Below, piece after piece: positions 60,730-64,000 of a DNA stretch of 64,000 bases. The notes below the pieces were generated by a model, which worked only from the letters and a program-made list of their open reading frames with translations, did not search any database and was not told the DNA's origin. The stretch comes from Lacustribacter sp964460315 (GTDB lineage Bacteria; Pseudomonadota; Gammaproteobacteria; Burkholderiales; Burkholderiaceae_A), in assembly GCA_964460315.1 (NCBI GenBank), contig CAYWPQ010000005.1, positions 25,415 to 89,414 of the forward strand, in the 5' to 3' direction. Numbering within the stretch: the stretch's first letter is position 1; each line of letters opens with the position of its first letter. The translations under genes were made by a program, and so were the position numbers.

Positions 60730-61635
60730 TCAATGGGCTCGCTCCACCAATGCCCGAGCAAGCGTCCTGAGTGTCACCGACCGCTCTGCACCCAAGGGGC
60801 CCAGGGCACCCACCGCTCTTTCGTGCAAACCCCGAGCGTAATCCTGTGCGCCCTTCAAGCCAAGTAGGCCAACAAAGGTTGGTTTGTTGGCCGCCGCATC
60901 TTTGCCCGGGGTCTTGCCGAGCGTCTCTGCGGTGGCGGTGACATCCAGAACGTCATCGGCCACCTGAAAGGCCAGGCCAATCAACGAGGCGAACTGGCTT
61001 AGCGCCTGGGTTTCAGTGGCCGTTGGGCTTCCGCAGAGCGCCCCCATGGAAACCGACGCCTGAATCAAGGCGCCCGTCTTCAGGGCATGCATGGCTTCAA
61101 GTTCAGGCTGTGACATGACCATGCCTACGGCATGGATATCCACCGCCTGTCCGCCCGCCATACCCTGTAAGCCTGTTGCCCGAGCCAACGCGCGAATCAG
61201 CGAGACCACCCGATCGGCTGGGGCCGGAGACTTTGCGAGAATCTCGAACCCAAGGGTCTGAAGAGCATCGCCCACCAGCAGGGCCTGTGCCTGGCCATAC
61301 TGAACATGCACGGTCGGCTGACCACGCCTCAGGGCGTCGTCATCCATGCATGGCATATCGTCATGCACCAGCGAAAACGCGTGAATGCATTCGAGCGCCG
61401 CACCCACCCGAAGACATAGCTCCGCGTCCGCCCCAACGGCATCGCCCGCGGCCATGGCGAGAAGCGCTCGAATTCGCTTGCCACCGCCCAAAAGGCCATA
61501 GCCCATGGCATCGAAGAGAATCTGATCGCCCCGAGTGGACGAGCCAGTCACGTCGGGGCGGACCGCATTCAATTCGCTCGTGAGGCATTCTTCAATGCGC
61601 GCTCGAGAGGCCGTGACCCATTGATCAAACGCCAC
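60730..61635 (-). CDS. ispA: Farnesyl diphosphate synthase (polyprenyl synthetase)
   Basis: IspA makes geranyl and farnesyl diphosphate. The 301-residue all-helical enzyme has the first Asp-rich motif DDMPCMDDD at residues 92-100 with RRGQPTVH after it. GGQAVDI lies mid-protein, and the second Asp-rich motif DDVLD lies near 227 in FQVADDVLDV. The chain-length region before the first motif (IHAFSLVHDD) fits a C15 product. The start is GTG 61635, three nt after the xseB stop. Cytoplasmic. Confidence 0.96.
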   Translation of the reverse strand: MAFDQWVTASRARIEECLTSELNAVRPDVTGSSTRGDQILFDAMGYGLLGGGKRIRALLAMAAGDAVGADAELCLRVGAALECIHAFSLVHDDMPCMDDDALRRGQPTVHVQYGQAQALLVGDALQTLGFEILAKSPAPADRVVSLIRALARATGLQGMAGGQAVDIHAVGMVMSQPELEAMHALKTGALIQASVSMGALCGSPTATETQALSQFASLIGLAFQVADDVLDVTATAETLGKTPGKDAAANKPTFVGLLGLKGAQDYARGLHERAVGALGPLGAERSVTLRTLARALVERAH

Positions 61636-61638
61636 GGT

Positions 61639-61974
61639 TTAGTCGCTCTCGCTGCTATGACCAGTCGCACGGGTTGATGCAATCAAATCGTTGCGGTCGA
61701 TCGTTCGGGTTGCCGCTTCGCCATCGGACGGGCCCATCTTGCTCTCAATGATTTCGATCTCCGTCTGAACATGCGCAAGAATTTCTTGGGCGTGCTTCAG
61801 GAGCAAGGCGCCTCGTTGATAAGCCTCGAGAGAGTCCGCGAGAGCGAGGTCCGTTGATTCCAGTCTTGAAACCATGGACTCAAGTTCACGAACGGCCTCC
61901 TCAAAACTTAAAGAGCCCACCGGCTTAAGGGTTTCCCCAGGGCTGCCAGGCTTGGCATCAATTTTCTTCACCAT
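61639..61974 (-). CDS. xseB: Exodeoxyribonuclease VII small subunit
   Basis: XseB forms helical bundles that sheathe the XseA filament. The 111-residue protein has the family core SFEEAVRELESMVSRLES and LADSLEAYQRGALLLKHAQEIL at about residues 23-65. A C-terminal extension of about 35 residues is not part of the core. Its location upstream of ispA-dxs is conserved in many proteobacteria. The large-subunit gene is 11 kb away. It is divergent from the Rieske gene, with 83 bp between starts. Confidence 0.95.
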   Translation of the reverse strand: MVKKIDAKPGSPGETLKPVGSLSFEEAVRELESMVSRLESTDLALADSLEAYQRGALLLKHAQEILAHVQTEIEIIESKMGPSDGEAATRTIDRNDLIASTRATGHSSESD

Positions 61975-62008
61975 GCTCGGATTTTAATTGAAATGAATCA
62001 AGAACTTA

Positions 62009-62056
62009 GAAGACCCCCCGGGGTATACTCCCCCTTCGCAAATTCGGGGGGTCTTC
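62009..62056 (+). promoter_or_regulatory. 12-bp perfect inverted repeat enclosing the Rieske gene ribosome-binding region
   Basis: GAAGACCCCCCG (62009-62020) and CGGGGGGTCTTC (62045-62056) are exact inverted repeats 24 nt apart; the start codon begins at 62058. The right arm contains the only purine-rich Shine-Dalgarno candidate, and the loop contains a TATACT box (62024-62029) plus a smaller GGGG...CCCC repeat. It could be a regulator's operator or an RNA hairpin sequestering the ribosome-binding site. Confidence 0.65.
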
Positions 62057-62057
62057 G

Positions 62058-63152
62058 ATGTCGGATGTCGGAAGCTTTTCTCGGCTAGCGCCAAGCGCTG
62101 CACAACTTCCTGTTCATGCCTATCTTGACGAGGCCATTCTTCGTCAGGAACTCGCTTCGTGCTTTCGGCATGGCCCAGGCTATGTCGGCCACGAGGCTAT
62201 GGTCCCGGAAATTGGCAGCTATGCCACCCTTGAGCATGAAGACCATGGTCGAGTCCTGGTCAGGGATACCCAAGGGGTTCAGCTTTTATCCAATATCTGT
62301 CGTCACCGTCAGGCCATCATGCTGGAAGGCCAAGGACAGACCGAATCGATTGTCTGCCCTTTGCACCGTTGGACTTACGACTTAAAGGGCGAGCTGGTGG
62401 GTGCACCCCACTTCCCCCAAGACCCCTGCCGCCACCTGAAGCGGTTCGGTCTGGCCCGCTGGAACGGGCTCTTGTTTGAAGGGTCCAGCGCGGTCGTCGA
62501 CGAACTCGCGACCACGCCGTTCATGGAGCAGCTCGATTTTTCTGGCTACATGCTGGGTCGGGTGCAGTCTCACGAATGCCGATACAACTGGAAGAGCTTC
62601 ATCGAGGTCTACATGGACGACTACCATGTCAACCCCTTTCACCCCGGCCTTGGAAAATTTGTTGACTGCGAAAAACTGAGCTGGCATTACGGCGAGCATT
62701 TCTCGGTTCAGGCCGTGGGGATCACCGACCTTCAACATCCGAGCACGCCCGTCTATCGCCGATGGCACGAGGAAGTTTTACGCATGCATCCAGAAGGCCT
62801 TCCCAGCTATGGCGCCATCTGGATGACCATCTATCCCAACATCATGGTCGAGTGGTATCCCAAAGTCTTGGTGGTCAGCACCCTTCATCCTCGTGGCCCC
62901 CAGCACACAACCAACGTGGTTGAGTTCTATTACCCCGAAGAGATTGCACTTTTCGAGCCGGATTACATGACCGCCCATCAGGCGGCCTACAACGAGACCG
63001 TGATGGAAGACGACGAGATCGCCGAGCGGATGGATCGCGGTCGTAAGGCCCTGATGGACCGCGGCGACAACGAGACCGGTCCGTATCAATCCCCCATGGA
63101 AGATGGCATGCTCCATTTCCATGAATATCTTCGTCGACAGGTGAGCTATTAA
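62058..63152 (+). CDS. Rieske non-haem iron oxygenase (ring-hydroxylating dioxygenase alpha-subunit-like)
   Basis: The 364-residue protein has an N-terminal Rieske domain with 2Fe-2S ligands Cys81 and His83 (NICRHRQ) and Cys100 and His103 (VCPLHRW). The C-terminal catalytic domain has FIEVYMDDYHVNPFHPGL with His190, His195 and a nearby Asp as mononuclear iron ligands. Family members hydroxylate or demethylate aromatic and amine substrates and need a reductase; none is encoded here. The gene's position divergent from xseB-ispA-dxs is common in Burkholderiales, suggesting a housekeeping role whose substrate is unknown. It overlaps or abuts the sulfurtransferase frame. Confidence 0.9.
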   Translation: MSDVGSFSRLAPSAAQLPVHAYLDEAILRQELASCFRHGPGYVGHEAMVPEIGSYATLEHEDHGRVLVRDTQGVQLLSNICRHRQAIMLEGQGQTESIVCPLHRWTYDLKGELVGAPHFPQDPCRHLKRFGLARWNGLLFEGSSAVVDELATTPFMEQLDFSGYMLGRVQSHECRYNWKSFIEVYMDDYHVNPFHPGLGKFVDCEKLSWHYGEHFSVQAVGITDLQHPSTPVYRRWHEEVLRMHPEGLPSYGAIWMTIYPNIMVEWYPKVLVVSTLHPRGPQHTTNVVEFYYPEEIALFEPDYMTAHQAAYNETVMEDDEIAERMDRGRKALMDRGDNETGPYQSPMEDGMLHFHEYLRRQVSY

Positions 63153-64000
63153 TCCTCTGATTTCCGTTTCTGAACTGGTCGGCATTCAGGAGCGCGTGCT
63201 TCTGATCGACTGCCGCTACGACCTCATGGACCAAGAGGCTGGCGCCAGGGCCTACGCCGATGGCCACCTTCCGGGTGCCGCCTACATGCACCTCGAGCAT
63301 GACCTCTCGGGAGATCCAACCGGCAGCAACGGCCGGCACCCCTTGCCTGACCCCAGAGCCTTCGCCGCAAAGCTTGCCGCCTTGGGTGCAACGGACAACA
63401 CCCTGATTGTCGGCTACGACGCCTCGGCAGGAATCTATGCCTCAAGACTTTGGTGGATGTGTCGTTGGATTGGGCACCTAAAATGCGCGGTGCTTGACGG
63501 GGGTCTGCAGGCCTGGCTCGCCGCCGATGGCCCCCTCACCCACGAACCCTTCAAACCGGAGTCACAAGGCCGCCTCAGTGTTCGGCCATCCCTTGCCCCG
63601 GTCTGGACCGTGGACCATGTCGCGGCATGGGTCGACTCCGGTTCCAACACAGACATCGCGTATCTGATCGACGCCCGTGCGAAGGAACGTTTTCGCGGTG
63701 ACGTGGAGCCGATTGATCGTGTGGGGGGGCATATTCCAGGCGCCATCAACCGGGTTTTCGTCGAGAACCTCGACGGCAAAGGATGCTTCAAAAAACCCTC
63801 TGAATTGCGCGAGGCCTTTCTGGCCATCATCGGCGATCAAGACCCCATGGCCGTGGTCCATTCTTGTGGGTCGGGTGTGACGGCCTGTCACAACCTGCTG
63901 GCCATGGAACTTGCGGGCCTTCCGGGAAGTTCGCTCTACCCGGGGTCGTGGAGCGAGTGGTCGGCCGACCCGCAACGACCGGTGGCGCGGGGCGACGACT
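63148..64000 (+). CDS. Rhodanese-type sulfurtransferase (SseA-like), cut by the window end
   Basis: The frame continues to the last base and shows two rhodanese domains of the 3-mercaptopyruvate/thiosulfate sulfurtransferase family. The first has LLIDCRYDLMDQEAG, YADGHLPGA, LSGDPTGSNGRHPLP and LDGGLQAWLA; the second has LIDARAKERFRGDVEPID, GGHIPGAIN and the catalytic cysteine loop HSCGSGVTAC. Family homology (PLISVSEL) begins right at the Rieske stop, but no ATG, GTG or TTG lies there: the in-frame stop at 63142-63144 is followed by GCT ATT AAT CCT CTG. Candidates are ATT 63148, CTG 63157 or, with loss of the first helix, GTG 63196 preceded by AGGAG. I give the longest possibility. Confidence 0.82.
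   Translation, partial: MNPLISVSELVGIQERVLLIDCRYDLMDQEAGARAYADGHLPGAAYMHLEHDLSGDPTGSNGRHPLPDPRAFAAKLAALGATDNTLIVGYDASAGIYASRLWWMCRWIGHLKCAVLDGGLQAWLAADGPLTHEPFKPESQGRLSVRPSLAPVWTVDHVAAWVDSGSNTDIAYLIDARAKERFRGDVEPIDRVGGHIPGAINRVFVENLDGKGCFKKPSELREAFLAIIGDQDPMAVVHSCGSGVTACHNLLAMELAGLPGSSLYPGSWSEWSADPQRPVARGDD

Overview
The window is 64 kb of densely packed chromosome from a betaproteobacterium, most likely order Burkholderiales. Evidence: a phasin (polyhydroxybutyrate storage), the conserved neighbourhoods xseB-ispA-dxs-folE2 beside a divergent Rieske oxygenase, lpxK-trm112-kdsB-adk and gloB/methyltransferase/rnhA, an ArgA-type N-acetylglutamate synthase, class-2 PyrD and Kdo/lipid A genes of a Gram-negative. 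GC content looks to be in the mid to high fifties. A run of exactly 100 N (38559-38658) marks a scaffold gap. I found no insertion sequence, prophage, CRISPR array, rRNA or toxin-antitoxin pair; the region is core genome with a few accessory pockets.

Layout. 1-1.0 kb: tail of a dienelactone hydrolase-like gene, a small membrane protein with a 9-base G tract in its leader, and initiator tRNA. 1.1-4.1 kb (+): Nudix-aat-bpt-pyrD, overlapping. 4.1-7.2 kb: lutAB (-) divergent from an IclR regulator, with a palindrome between them. 7.2-10.8 kb: PBP7-type endopeptidase, HDAC-family deacetylase, phasin, MoaB/CinA-like protein. 10.9-15.9 kb: hrpA (-) and argA (+). 15.9-26.6 kb (-): eleven consecutive genes with almost no spacing: methyltransferase, rnhA, RND adaptor and pump, dnaQ, a TPR/NTF2-like protein, an L,D-transpeptidase, a CheW-like protein, a two-TM protein, an orphan protein and, after 87 bp, a BLUF photoreceptor. 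26.6-29.0 kb (+): gloB-mltD. 29.0-32.2 kb (-): fatty acid desaturase, rsmB-like, purN. 32.3-38.4 kb (+): ribF-ileS-lspA-coaBC-dut. 38.5-43.2 kb (-): membrane spermidine-synthase-like protein (interrupted by the gap), tal, and a flavoprotein/cytochrome c pair resembling flavocytochrome c sulfide dehydrogenase. 43.3-46.5 kb: clpSA (-) and cspA (+). 46.6-50.3 kb: icd, DUF192 protein, sodB, xseA. 50.3-53.4 kb (+): lpxK-trm112-kdsB-adk. 53.4-57.8 kb: DUF3579 (-), argD-argF-argG-yajQ (+). 57.8-62.0 kb (-): xseB-ispA-dxs-folE2. 62.0-64 kb (+): Rieske oxygenase and a sulfurtransferase cut by the window end.

How genes connect. Aat and Bpt make N-terminal Leu/Phe degrons and ClpS-ClpA read them, so most of the bacterial N-degron pathway lies here. 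ArgA, ArgD, ArgF and ArgG cover four arginine steps. LutA/LutB suggest L-lactate oxidation under IclR control, but lutC is not here. The least explained part is the tail of the 15.9-26.6 kb run, where a cell-wall enzyme is translationally coupled to a CheW-like protein and two orphan proteins. Other points worth checking are the 12-bp inverted repeat enclosing the Rieske gene's ribosome-binding region, the lysine/serine-rich N-terminal tail on ArgG, a consensus DnaA box in the longest intergenic region, and the missing conventional start codon of the last gene.
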